Assembly: GCA_021229015.1 (NCBI GenBank)
Contig: CM037783.1
Span: 27,846,605 to 27,910,604 of the forward strand
DNA: 64,000 bases
From: Solen grandis
Lineage: Eukaryota > Mollusca > Bivalvia > Adapedonta > Solenidae
Direction of reading: 5' to 3'
Position 1 is the first letter of the stretch, and each line of letters opens with the position of its first letter. Below, piece after piece: positions 32,197-43,484 of this stretch. Made by a program: the position numbers and the translations under genes. A model generated the notes under the pieces. It did no database searches. It had not been told where the DNA came from and was given only the letters and a program-made list of their open reading frames with translations.

Positions 32197-32304
32197 CTGG
32201 ATTCTTGCACGTCCTCGATAGATATTTTTCCGTCATGGTTACATCTAAAGATTTGTACCATATCTTCCATTTGGTCACCAAGTATTCGCTGGCCATCTTG
32301 CTAC
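32197..32304 (-). pseudogene. SCP paralogue first coding exon with a 1-base deletion
   Basis: The minus strand reads MASEYLVTKWKIWYKSLDV and then, after restoring the frame in thought only, the same EF-hand loop as the intact gene. One base is missing at about 32240-32243 in the aspartate-valine-asparagine part of the calcium loop. Splice sites are kept: acceptor TTGACAG before the exon and donor CCAG/GTAATT after it. The exon is 108 bases, the same as exon 1 of the intact gene at 45314-45421. Divergence is modest, so this is a tandem duplicate in the same orientation. No second coding exon is seen downstream (lower coordinates); it may be lost or in the gap. A sequencing error cannot be excluded. 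Confidence 0.8.
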
Positions 32305-32400
32305 CTGTCAAACACAGGAAGACATAATGTGAAGCGGTCCTCTTCTATCAAGATTTGTTGAATAATACGCAAACGTGATCCAGCAACTGACCAATGGGGC

Positions 32401-32460
32401 TCGCTCGCTCACTCACTCACTCACTCACTCACTCACTCACTCACTCACTCACTCACTCAC

Positions 32461-32503
<43 letters not shown>
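32401..32503. repeat. Compound microsatellite (CACT)n(CAAT)n
   Basis: A CACT run of about 60 bases passes directly into a CAAT run of about 40 bases. Confidence 0.97.
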
Positions 32504-32508
<5 letters not shown>

Positions 32509-33965
32509 TCAAAATGAGGTAGATTGCATTCGTTTATGATATAATCGAGGGCTTAATGGACATGTTAATAAAATGATATTTGGAATCTGGAACAGACGAA
32601 ACTCGTTTAGATATGATATTGAGAGAGGTCAATACGGTAGTTCTCATTACAAAAGACATGTTTATAATCTTTATATTACGCTATCAAAGAGTTTAAAACC
32701 AGTGCCTTTATGTTGATGGTGATAGAGGGTATTCCAGGTGTATCAATCCCACTCGGTTATTTCTTTGTTGGACCAGTACTTCGCATCTGATAGTAACATT
32801 AAAGAATATTGGACTTAAATACTCAACTATTAATTATACATAGGGTCACGGAGTATATTACTAGGGTCACGTGGTATACCACTTTACCACGGCCAATTAT
32901 ATACATAGGATGTATGGATGTATTACTATACAACATTATAAGTCATTAGAAGTAGGAGCAGGGGGGACACGTGTTTTTACACTGTCGGTTTTTCTAAAAG
33001 CAAAAATAAAAAAGAATAAAAAGCCAATCAAATAATAATTATATAAAAAAAAAGAAATAACATGTCGTTGTATCCCGACCATAAAACGTGCTAATCGTAC
33101 AAAATCAAATGATATTAATTTATTGTGATTAATCAGCACAGATGTTTTAACGATTGAGCAATATATTTACTGTAGCCTACGATGCATCGATAAACGGTCG
33201 TTCTACCGATGTCTTACTATATCTGATGATAATTATATAAGAATGATTTTTGTATGTACGTGACTGCATGTTTATCACTATTTTTATGCATATCAGTATG
33301 GCATCATTTTTATATTAAACAGCGTAACCATAGTGTGTATTATAATAATTAGAATTTACTGTCACTAGTTGTTAAATATCTGCAAATAAATATGTAACGT
33401 GCAACAATAAATCAATGTTTATATTGCCCTACATGAAAAAGGTAAACGAATTGTTTGATATAAGCTGCAAGGACACTTGTGAAAGTTAATAAACAGAGCA
33501 CATGTTAACCTTACGCAGTTTAATTGAAAATCAGGATTTTGATTTAATGTTATGATGCAGTTTGATTTTATGGGTTTCCTTGACTACGATTTTCTTGCTT
33601 TTTACAATAGATACTTTCGTGACACAATTGTACAACTTGTACAACTTACAATGTCGTCTTGAATATTCAACGTGATTTGACAGAATTTATGACACTGCTA
33701 TATCATCAATTTCATTTTCACGATGATAGTCTTTTTGACGACATATAAACCACTTCAACAACTTTCCTGTGGCAGCGAAAGTGTTTTAAATGCAGACTCG
33801 ACGAGAAAATGCTGATTTATGAGTAGCGGGTATTGTAGTTACGGTTCCAACATACTTTTTGCCCAGTAGTATACATGGATAATTTGCTTCGTATTTTAAC
33901 TTAATCAAACAATACGTACCATGCATTTAAATATATAAAGAATAGTATAGGCATTTATTTAAATG
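32504..33965. other. Non-coding interval with a SINE family C fragment
   Basis: Bases 32735-32790 (TTGTTGGACCAGTACTTCGC) match the body of SINE family C at 46080 and 48105, minus strand. If an upstream exon of the SCP paralogue exists it should lie here or beyond, but I cannot identify it. The 67-codon frame at 32936-33139 is AT-rich chance. Confidence 0.55.
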
Positions 33966-34944
33966 TGTGTGAAGAAAGTTACCCTATTTAGCTTAAAACG
34001 CCTTATAAAATAGCCAATGTAGCCTATTTATCCTAACTAAAAAGGATATATAGATTGGACCATGTAGCCTATTTACCCCACCAAACTTAAAACGGATAAA
34101 TAGATTAGACCATGTATCCTTTTTACCCCACCAAACTTAAAACGGATATATAGATTGGACCATGTAGCCTATTTACCCCACCAAACTTAAAACGGATAAA
34201 TAGATTAGACCATGTATCCTTTTTACCCCACCAAACTTAAAACGGATATATAGATTGGACCATGTAGCCTATTTACCCCACCAAACTTAAAACGGATATA
34301 TAGATTGGACCATGTAGCCTATTTACCCCACCAAACTTAAAACGGATATATAGATTAGACCATGTATCCTATTTACCCCACCAAACTTAAAACGGATATA
34401 TAGATTAGACCATGTATCCTTTTTACCCCACCAAACTTAAAACGGATATATAGATTAGACCATGTATCCTTTTTACCCCACCAAACTTAAAACGGATATA
34501 TAGATTAGACCATGTATCCTTTTTACCCCACCAAACTTAAAACGGATAAATAGATTAGCCCATGTAGCCTATTTACCCCACCAAATTTAAAACGGATAAA
34601 TAGATTAGACCATGTATCCTATTTACCCCACCAATCTTAAAACGGATAAATAGATTAGCCCATGTAGCCTATTTACCCTACCAATCTTAAAACGGATATA
34701 TATTAGGCCGTTTAGCCTTTTACCCCACCAAAATTAAAACGGATATATATTAGCCCATGTAGCCTATTTGCCCTACCAAACTTAAAACGGGTAAATGAAT
34801 TAGGCCATGTAGCCTATTTGCCCTACCAAACTTAAAACGGATGTATAATTAGGCCATGTAGCCTATTTACCCTACCAAACTTAAAACCGGGTATATATAT
34901 TAGGCCATGTAGACTATTTACTACAAAGGATAAATGGTCTTCAC
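33966..34944. mobile_element. 50-bp satellite bounded by short inverted repeats
   Basis: About 18 copies of a 50-bp unit (CATGTAGCCTATTTACCCCA, CCAAACTTAAAACGGATATA, TAGATTAGAC) fill 34013-34915. The segment starts GTGTGTGAAGA (33966) and ends TCTTCACACACACC (to about 34944), an inverted pair. The same terminal word, AAGGTGTGTGAAG, bounds the adjacent foldback element at 35076. A tandem core between short inverted ends is the plan of tandem-repeat-carrying MITEs known from bivalves. TAGCCT/TATCCT and ATATAT/ATAAAT variants mark subfamilies. Confidence 0.6.
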
Positions 34945-35075
34945 ACACACCTTATTTTAGTATCTTTAAATCTAAGTGCAAAGGATGTCATGTAGAACAT
35001 ACCATATATATTCTCTAATACTGTAACAAATATGCAGGGATATTGATGATAACTTTTTGAAAATACCACCTATTT

Positions 35076-37636
35076 AAGGTGTGTGAAGTTAGCGCGTAGA
35101 TCGTAGATCGTAAATCAACACTATAACTAATTTTCTTTGTCGACCTGGGTCGTAGATCGTAACTCAACCACTCAAATAAACCAAAATAAATGGTTGAGCT
35201 GGGTCGTAGATCGTAGCTCGACCATTCAAATAAACCAAAATAAATGGTTGAGCTAGGTCGTAGATCGTAGCTCAACCATTCAAATAAACCAAAATAAATG
35301 GTTGAGCTGGATCGTAGATCGTAGCTCAACCATTGAAAAAGTTCACGGAATGGTTGAGCTGGGTCGTAGATCGTAGCTCGACCATTGAAAAATAAACCCA
35401 AAATAAATGGTTGAGCTGGGTCGTAGATCGTAGCTCAACCATTCAAATAAACCAAAATATATGGTTGAGCTGGATCGAAGATCGAAGCTCAACCATTGAA
35501 AAAGTTCACGGAATGGTTGAGCTGGGTCGTAGATCGTAGCTCGACCATTGAAAACTTTCATAGAATGGTTGAGCTGGATCGTAGATCGTAGCTCAACCAT
35601 TGAAAAAGTTCACGGAATGGTTGAGCTGGGTCGTAGATCGTAGCTCGACCATTCAAATAAACCAAAATAAATGGTTGAGCTGGGTCGTAGATCGTAGCTC
35701 AACCATTGAAAAAGTTCACTAAATGGTTGAGCTGGGTCGTAGATCGAAGCTAAACCATTCAAATAAACCAAAATAAATGGTTGAGCTGGGTCGTCGATCG
35801 TAGCTCAACCATTGGAAATGTTCATGGAATGGTTGAGCTGGGTCGTAGATCGTAGCTCAACCATTCAAATAAACCATTATAAATGGTTGAGCTGGATCGT
35901 AGATCGTAGCTCGACCATTGAAAATGTTTATAGAATGGTTGAGCTGGGTCGTAGAATGTAGCTCAACCATTTAAAATGTTGATGGAATGGTTGAGCTGGT
36001 CGTAGATCGTAGCTCACCATTGAAAACTTCATAGAATGGTTGAGCTGGGTCGTAGATCGTAGCTCAACCATTCAAATAAACCAAAATAAATGGTTGAGCT
36101 GGATCGTAGATCGTAGCTCAACCATTGAAAAAGTTTCCGACGGAAACTTTTCCGACGAATGATATATTCCCGACAAGTACAAAGATTTTCGATATAAACT
36201 CTTTTCCCGACGAAAGCAAATGCAATTTTCCCACAGTAAATAATCCCGACAAAATACAATTTTCACAACTAATAATAAATTCTCGACGAACAGAAAATTT
36301 CCCGACGGAAACTTTTCCGACGAATGAGATATTCCCGACAAGTACAAAGATTTTCGAAGGAAACTCTTTTCCCGACGAAAGCCTTTTTTCCTACTAATGC
36401 AATTTTCCCGACGAGTACAATAATCCCGACGAAGATTAAAAAAAAATTTTCAATTCAATAATTCCGACGAACAGAAAATTTCCCGACGGAAACTTTTCCG
36501 ACGAATGAGATATTACCGACAAGTTCAAAGATTTTGGACGGAAACTCTTTTCCCGACGAAAGCATTTTTTTTCCGACAAATGAATTCCGTGAACTTTTTC
36601 AATGGTTGAGCTACGATCTACGATCCAGCTCAACCATTTATAATGGTTTGTTTGAATGGTTGAGCTACTTCCGACAAATGAATTCCGTGAACTTTTTCAA
36701 TGGTTGAGCTACGATCTACGATCCAGCTCAACCATTTATAATGGTTTGTTTGAATGGTTGAGCTACGATCTAAGACCCAGCTCGACCATTCTAGGAACAT
36801 TTTCAATGGTCGAGCTACGATCTACGACCCAGCTCAACCATTTATTTTGGTTTATTTGAATGGTCGAGCTACGATCTACGACCCAGCTCAACCATTCTAT
36901 GAAAGTTTTCAATGGTCGAGCTACGATCTACGACCCAGCTAAACCATTCCGTGAACTTTTTCAATGGTTGAGCTACGATCTACGATCCAGCTCAACCATT
37001 TATTTTGGTTTATTGTATGGTTGAGCTACGATCTACGACCAGCTCAACCATTTATGTTTTAATGGTCGAGCTACGATCTACGATCCAGCTCAACCATTTA
37101 TAATGGTTTATTTGAATGGATGAGCTACGATCTACGACCCAGCTCAACCATTTATTTTGGTTTATTTCAATGGTCGAGCTACGATCTACGATCCAGCTCA
37201 ACCATTCCGTGAACTTTTCAATGGTTGAGCTACGATCTACGATCCAGCTCAACCATTTATAATGGTTTATTTGAATGGTTGAGCTACGATCTACGACCCA
37301 GCTCAACCATTCTATGAAAGTTTTCAATGGTCGAGCTACGACCTACGACCCAGCTCAACCATTCCGCGAACTTTTTCAATGGTTGAGCTACGATCTACGA
37401 TCCAGCTCAACCATTTATTTTGGTTTATTTGAATGGTTGAGCTACGATCTACGACCCAGCTTAACCATTTATTTTGGTTTATTTGAATGGTTGAGCTACG
37501 ATCTACGACCCAGCTCAACCATTTATTTTGGTTTATTTGAGTGGTTGAGCTACGATCTACGACCCAGGTCGACAAAGAAAATTAGTTATAGTGTCGATTT
37601 ACGATCTACGATCTACGCGCTAACTTCACACACCTT
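35076..37636. mobile_element. 2.56-kb foldback element with ~1-kb inverted-repeat arms
   Basis: The ends match as inverted repeats: AAGGTGTGTGAAGTTAGCGC at 35076 and its complement ending 37636. The match continues through TATAACTAATTTTCTTTGTC. Each arm holds about 18 tandem units of about 52-57 bp. Every unit is itself a hairpin, ATGGTTGAGCT...AGCTCAACCAT, around a GGTCGTAGATCGT loop. Spacers are few types (AAATAAACCAAAATAAA, GAAAAAGTTCACGG, GAAAACTTTCATAGA). Loop orientation is one way in the left arm and reversed in the right, switching across 36130-36600. The outer four spacers are in mirror order; inner ones are not, which suggests repeat turnover within arms. Open frames here are translated repeats. 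It resembles foldback elements of other animals in architecture only. Confidence 0.85.
36130..36600. repeat. Central domain of the foldback element, CCCGACGAA-type repeats
   Basis: The non-arm centre is built of short units such as TTTTCCGACGAATGA, TATTCCCGACAAGTAC, AAAGATTTTCGA and CTCTTTTCCCGACGAAAGC. The set occurs three times, starting near 36127, 36298 and 36478. This gives a ~175-bp higher-order tandem repeat. No conserved transposase is encoded; the ORFs are repeat translations. Confidence 0.75.
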
Positions 37637-38248
37637 CAAATTTATTCGTTTGCTTATCATTGCCTCCACAATCTCTTACTAAGCGAGACGCGCATGCGTC
37701 AAGCAGTACTTTATACAAAACTATAAACGATATAATCTTGAATCAGAAACATAGTATATACCTTTATTTCCTTCATAAAAAAAAAAAATTTTTGGGAAAA
37801 ATGAAAAAATATAAGTATTTATTTAAAAATAAATGCAAAAAGCAGCAGCTGTATTTGTAAAATAAACACATACCATATATAAACAACTACACATGTTTTT
37901 GTTTTTTTTTCAATTGTATTGTCGCCTTACCGAACGAAACGCAAGACAACAAATCAAACGTATTGATTAACACATACATTTTTTTCTGTTAATGTATTCT
38001 CTTACCTGGGGATATAATATGGACAAATAATAATACTAGAAAAGAAAGCAACAACAATAACAAAACACACACAACTACACACACACACACACACACACAC
38101 ACGCGCGCGCCCAAAATTTTACTCAGTGTGGTATATGAATAGTGCTACCACACATGCTTTTAACATACTATTAGAATCATGCATAACCATTATAATACAG
38201 CCACAAAAAAATGAACCAAATGTAAAATTTATATATTATGTGCTTCGC
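37637..38248. other. Non-coding interval with a CA microsatellite
   Basis: A (CA)n/(CG)n run lies at about 38075-38110. AT-rich stretches surround it. I see no gene. Confidence 0.7.
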
Positions 38249-38371
38249 CAACATACCAGACTGTGGTACCACCCGTTTCACAACATACCAGACTGTGGTA
38301 CCACCCGTTTCACAACATACGAGACTGTGGTACCACCCGTTTCACAACATACCAGACTCTGGTACCACGTA
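38249..38371. repeat. 32-bp tandem repeat, four copies
   Basis: CAACATACCAGACTGTGGTA plus CCACCCGTTTCA repeats at 38249, 38281, 38313 and 38345. The last unit diverges (CTCTGGTACCACG). GTGGTACCAC is a 10-bp palindrome in each unit. Confidence 0.95.
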
Positions 38372-38474
38372 TATTTAAATGGAAATTATCCGGTCTTAAG
38401 GAAATGTTTTAAATAATTTTCCAGGCCGTATTCCAGGCCCTTACATATGGCTAAAAACAACTTTGTTTTGGAAA

Positions 38475-38505
<31 letters not shown>

Positions 38506-39248
38506 CCAACAGTATTCGTTTTAAACTTAATTTTTTCTAATGTTCAAACATGTTCAGATTTTTCTTATTTTTTTATCGATCAAATAAGAGCTTAAACAAT
38601 ATCTCAGCGGGCTTGCTTTTTAAGAATAGACATATTAAGTTCGTGAGTGTGAGGATATCTAATTTTGAAGATATAAATATTTATAGGCTTGTAGATCTAC
38701 TATCGAAATCCCGTGTGCATTTCACACAGGAGTAACACGTATAGGCTGCAGTTATTGGTCCTCGTCCTCATTTTAAACATTTTCCTTTAAGTGCGTCACC
38801 ACAGTCGGCATGATAAATATGTACAAATTAGGACAATATCTACTATAACACCTGTTCCAAATAGTACAGAAAACTTTGCATTTAATAAGAACTTTCGCGA
38901 TTGCCTTTAAAAGATTTATGCATTGAATTCATTTTGAATCGTGGGAGTACAAAGTATAGATTATTACACAAGGAGAATTGTTTTTGCCAGATGCATTGCA
39001 GCATTATAAGATTTTAGACAGCAGTGATGATATCATTTAGGGTGATCTTTCTCGTGGATATGGAAACAGTTTCTCTATAAACAACATAATGCATAATGCA
39101 TTTAGATCGAATAAAATAGAAATATATATGTATAAAATAAATAACTACTAGTTAAGTGATAAATAACTACTAGTTAAGTGATAAATAACTACTAGTTAAG
39201 TTTTCGTTTAAACAGCAACAACAAATAAGCTACGTTTGAATGAACGCA
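38372..39248. other. Non-coding interval with poly-A and a 22-bp triplication
   Basis: An interrupted A tract lies at about 38470-38503. ATAAATAACTACTAGTTAAG recurs three times with a 22-bp period at about 39137-39200. No gene is supported. Confidence 0.7.
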
Positions 39249-39614
39249 ATGCCCCCGCAGGGGGCCTTAGGCCTTGGAGTCAATGTCATTTGAAGATCAT
39301 GATCAAATGGCGGGTAGAACTCATCAAGATGCATGCACCTGTGAAGTTTGGAGACTGTAGATGGAAGCACTTTCATTTTATAGCAAAGGTTGGTATTTGC
39401 TATTTTGGGTCACGGTGACCTTGACCTTTAAGCCCATGACATCTAAGTGGGTCTAGCTGGTAGAGGTCATCAAGGTGCATGCACATGTGAAGTTTGAAGG
39501 CTGTAGGTGGAAGGACTTCCAAGTTATGGTCAAGGTTAAAGTTTTGTGACAAACAGACAGACAGACTGACAGACCAAAAATAATATGCTCCCCGATCTAT
39601 TGATGCGGGGACAT
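39249..39614 (+). mobile_element. Short element with ATGCCCCCGC ends
   Basis: It begins ATGCCCCCGCAGGGGGC and ends GCGGGGACAT, a 10-bp terminal inverted repeat with one mismatch. Inside, a block with CATCAAGATGCATGCAC and TGTGAAGTTTGGAGACTGTA recurs about 175 bp later as CATCAAGGTGCATGCAC and TGTGAAGTTTGAAGGCTGTA. CAGACAGACAGACTGACAGA lies near the 3' end. It resembles widespread non-autonomous repeats in bivalves. It carries a nuclear-receptor palindrome at 39408-39420. Confidence 0.6.
39408..39420. promoter_or_regulatory. Perfect estrogen-response-element palindrome
   Basis: GGTCACGGTGACC fits GGTCAnnnTGACC exactly and is followed at once by TTGACCTTTAA, another half-site. It sits in a mobile element, so chance or inherited repeat sequence is as likely as function. 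Confidence 0.35.
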
Positions 39615-41797
39615 AAAAAAAGTTTGAAAGTGCTCACGTTGAATGATAAATAAGAGCAAGTGCATGAATGATCTAGTCGATGGAAAGACAAATGGTCGGT
39701 CCCCAGAAAAAGAGACGCCAACAATACTTTAACAATTTGGGTATAAATGGCATTGCATCATTTCTGTTATTCGAAGTATTTAAGTAAATGTCTAGATTGA
39801 CTTCATTTATAACCTTAATAAATAACAATATTTGTTAATAAATGAAACACTTATGTAAGTTCATAAGAGAAACAAAAAATATGCAATTCCCTCAAAGTAT
39901 TTAAGCTTTACTTAGAGCTAATTGCTGTTGGTGGAACTCGAGTCTGGTGTAGTTGATGTGGAAGATAATGAATGTTTGTTTCTGCGTCAATTTGAGTTGT
40001 ATTATGAGTAATTTATTCGGATCAAGGTGAAACAAAGTTTTCGTTCTCTAGTAATTTGCTCAACTTCTTTATTCATTGCTGAACCCGTGAGTATCCGAGA
40101 CATAAAGTTTGTGATTTTCAGTACTACATGCGTTAAAATTGATTTACAAAGAGAAGAGGAAAACAAGGCCTTTATAAGCCAAAATGTGTCATAAATGTGT
40201 AGAAGTTAGCATTGACTTCGTTCGTAAAAAACCTTATTTTTATTAGAATAATTTTAAAGGCATTTTATTGCAGTAGTGTACACTGAGTTTGAACTGCTCG
40301 TAGAAAAATACTAAGATAATGGTACAGTACACGAACTGTCGCTGTGGCTAGGCTCCGCATAAATCCCCCTTGTATGCTTCATAGCAAAAGAATCACTGCC
40401 GTCACAAATGTCTTACAAAATGGCAAAGGTTTATTATTTATAGACCTACGAAAAAAACAACATATTTTTAAACTGATTATTTGTCACAAAGCGATACATA
40501 CAAACAGTATTTTTTAACAATTAAAAAAAATGTATATCAGAAATCCTGATATAGCTACTCACGGTCTATACCGAAGAATGAAGGGGAGATCGCTGCCACG
40601 TACTATAAGGCACGCTATTGGTTAACTTTGGTTAAGCTGAAACTCTGTTATTTGCAACTAACTGTGGCAGAGATCTGTGCGAGATCTCCTGCGTTGGAAT
40701 TTGGAACCAGAAAAGTGTGGTATAATTAGTCACAATTTGCTTTCCAAATATGTTTATACTGAATTATAACTAAAGGTACCTGGAATTCATTACGTATATA
40801 AAAAAGACGGACAATTTTGAAAAAAGGATCAAGTCAAAAGGGTTACTAGTACCCTGTCTGTATTCCTAATTTGGACCGACAGTAAATTTTACCCATTATC
40901 TCACAGGGAAACGTCGAAATGTGTTATTTTGGTTTTGTTTTCATTGTTGCCATGAATTGAAGATATTAAATTCTGGTAATTTTTCAGCGAGATTTCAGTT
41001 TTGGCTGATTAATTTACGAACGTTTCAGGGGATGACGACTTCTAATTTTGAACCCCTAATACTGATGAATTGATTCAAGACACTGATTTGTCTCGTAGCC
41101 ATGTTTCTTAGTCTTAAATCAGGCGAGAAACTATGCGTGTGAGACCTGTGCAAATATTTCGGTTTCTCTTGTAAATGATAGAGGCCAAAATAAGAAATGC
41201 ATGTGGATGACCATCTCTCGAACCCCTTAACATTTTATCCAGTATCATTTCGATTGGAATTATTGTAAAAATATTAACGAAAATTGGTACACAAATTAGA
41301 TACATAATAAACATTGTTTAAATTCATTATATTTTTTTTTCAAAAGATTTTAAAATAATTTGTTGTCCTGTGAAAAAGGCATATTTATTCTGGTGGTACG
41401 AGAGGTGGAGGGGTTAGGGAGATGGTAAGTCACGGATATATAATTATATAATATTAGAGAGAGAGAGAGAGAGAGAGAGATTACAAAAAATCTCTTTATC
41501 TTCTTTTTATAGGAATAACGTCTTGTTATGGCAATCGATCTCTTTCTTGACATATATGAGATATATTTATGAATTGCCTCCCTTTTTATCCTTTGTGGAT
41601 TTTTTAATTCGTTACAAAATACGAGGTATGATATTGATGGTGCAGTTTACAACTTTCCGTCGTCTGTCTGCCCGTCTTACTTTTCCGTCACGCTTCAGCA
41701 GATGACACATGTGCTCCGGAGAACTCTCTTGTTTTAAGTTGTGTGTGACGTCAGGGGGTTAAAAGGGGTTGTGAGTTTGTACCTCGATACAGGTTTT
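39615..41797. other. Non-coding interval with a GA microsatellite
   Basis: A (GA)n run lies at 41455-41480. Bases 40567-40605 (CTATACCGAAGAATGAAGGG, then GAGATCGCTG) are a relative of the motif at 25785 and 26091. TGACGTCA occurs at about 41745. The short ORFs here show no protein-like features. Confidence 0.6.
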
Positions 41798-42785
41798 AGT
41801 TGTCTGTGACGTAGTCACCCACAACTTTTGCACCTACATTCTGAGTATTCATTTCTCTACTTTGAAAACCTTATACCCTCTCAATAGTGTAAATATGGTC
41901 GAACAATTGTATATAACTCTTCAACATTGGTATGCTGAGATTAAGCAATGTGTTGAAAAAACAATTTTGTGTCAAAATATATTTTTACGGGACACAATAA
42001 TTGTCTGTGGCACTAAAGTACGAAGTAACTAATTTCTCTATGATGTTGCATAACTATCACTTGATCATGCGGAGGAACATAGTTTGTTTTTATGTAAAGA
42101 TGGTTCTTAGAGAATTTTGGGTAGTAACTATGCAGGTTTCAATCCTTTTATGATGTTACACTAATCCATGTAGAATGCTTGAAGTTCGATACAAATCCAT
42201 GTAACAATCACATTAACCCTTTCCCTCATATATACTCATTTTGACGCCCTCAATAGGTATCACATAAAGCCTGATCTGCCGAAAACCACAGTTAAACCTT
42301 ACCAAATTTATTTACATAATCCTCATTTCCAGATCACTGAGGAGCAGCGAACAGCATAAAACCTGATCAGGCTGATCTGGTTTTATGCTGTTCGCATAGG
42401 TCTTTTCATGGTGTCCTCTTTGAGGGAAAGGGTTAAGCTATCGACTTCAGATACCACCTGGTGTTATTTGTTACACTATCAAATGACCAAAACCTGTATA
42501 TCTACCACCTGAAATTAACTACGAGCCACCTACTGACTTTTGCCTGTAAATAGAGACTATGCAGTCACACACAAATCAAAGCGCTGATAGCTCTGAGAGA
42601 ACAGTATTGTCGCATTTCTTTTGTTTATCAAAGTAAATTCAATAAACGGGATCAAATGTTCAAGTGATACAAATAAACCAAATGTTTTAATCCCGCTTTA
42701 ACCTTGCGTTTACAAGGTCGTTACAAGAAAAGATGAACACACAATTGGCACATCGCTTCTCTTACTCTATTTCTCTTGCCTACAG
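41798..42785 (+). repeat. Copy 2 of the dispersed repeat at 4228-4930
   Basis: It starts TGTGACGTAGTCACCCACAA and ends CTCTATTTCTCTTGCCTACA, matching copy 1 throughout apart from the insertion 42217-42432 and small indels. The first 20 or so bases form a self-complementary word centred on GACGTAGTC. An extra GTTGTGTGTGACGTCAG just upstream (about 41738) looks like a partial third terminus. Confidence 0.7.
42217..42432. mobile_element. 216-bp piggyBac-type MITE with TTAA target duplication
   Basis: The element is CCCTTTCCCTCA...TGAGGGAAAGGG flanked by TTAA on both sides (42213-42216, 42433-42436). The paralogous repeat at 4228-4930 lacks it and reads ATCACATCAAGCTATC at the equivalent place, an empty site with one changed base. 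TTAA duplication and CCC/GGG ends are established features of the piggyBac superfamily. A perfect 17-bp hairpin, GCGAACAGCATAAAACC at 42347-42363 with its complement at 42379-42395, lies inside. No protein is encoded. Confidence 0.85.
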
Positions 42786-43484
42786 TTTGTAAGATTTATA
42801 TCAATATGCATATATTAATCAAATGGACGCAAATCTAAAACAAAAATACTTTCTGATGTTTTAATATTCTTTTTCCCGTTGAGTTATATTTAAAGTTGTT
42901 ATCCTCTTCGAGGTTTAATACAAATCTAATTCAGATCAAGAGCAGTGGTGTTATGACCTTGTCCTTCACCCCTTTATATACTATCTAACTTAGTGTCCGT
43001 CCTGCTTCAGACCTCGACAGTATTAAAAATTATAAACAAGATACCGCGCATTACCTTTGTTAAACCTTTATTTAGTTATCTCATATAAACATACTTGACA
43101 TTTCTTTGTACAATTGTAGAATTCACCAAGAAAATAACCATAATAAATAGGTAGCAAAACATGAGCCGTATTGGAACCAATGCAGTAGACCTCCACAATT
43201 AAGGGCTACATTATTTTGCTTTAATAGCTTTACTCAGATCGTCCATTGTCTGTACTCTCGGTAACCATCAAAACCCCGTTTTACTTTCTTTCAAACACCA
43301 TAAATTGGTTCCTCACCACCGAAGTTCTCAGAAGAAATGGATCAACACATACACGGTAAAATGGGTGTCCTCTTGCGCAGGAGCTTAGCAAACCTAGGTT
43401 TGCCAGTGTTCAAGCGAAGTGGTAATGAGATGGACAGCGTATGGAAAATTTGAAAAGTTTCTATTGAATCCACGTGTATCTGTC
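42786..43484 (-). other. SCP 3' untranslated region and downstream flank
   Basis: The minus-strand stop codon is at 43485-43487. The first good poly-A signal on that strand is AATAAA at 43067-43072, giving a 3' UTR of about 430 bases. The rest, down to 42786, is non-coding. Confidence 0.6.
43067..43072 (-). terminator. Polyadenylation signal AATAAA of SCP
   Basis: AATAAA on the minus strand (CTAAATAAAGG context). It is the nearest canonical signal after the SCP stop. Cleavage is expected roughly 10-30 bases further down, near 43040-43060. Confidence 0.55.

Noticed and set aside
35076..37636. CRISPR-like array of regular hairpins
   Set aside because: Spacers are only a few repeated types, the two arms are inverted copies, and the DNA is animal.
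35015..37682. Long repetitive open frames (about 128-135 codons) on both strands
   Set aside because: They translate the hairpin units of the foldback element, occur in several frames, and reflect few stops in the repeat.
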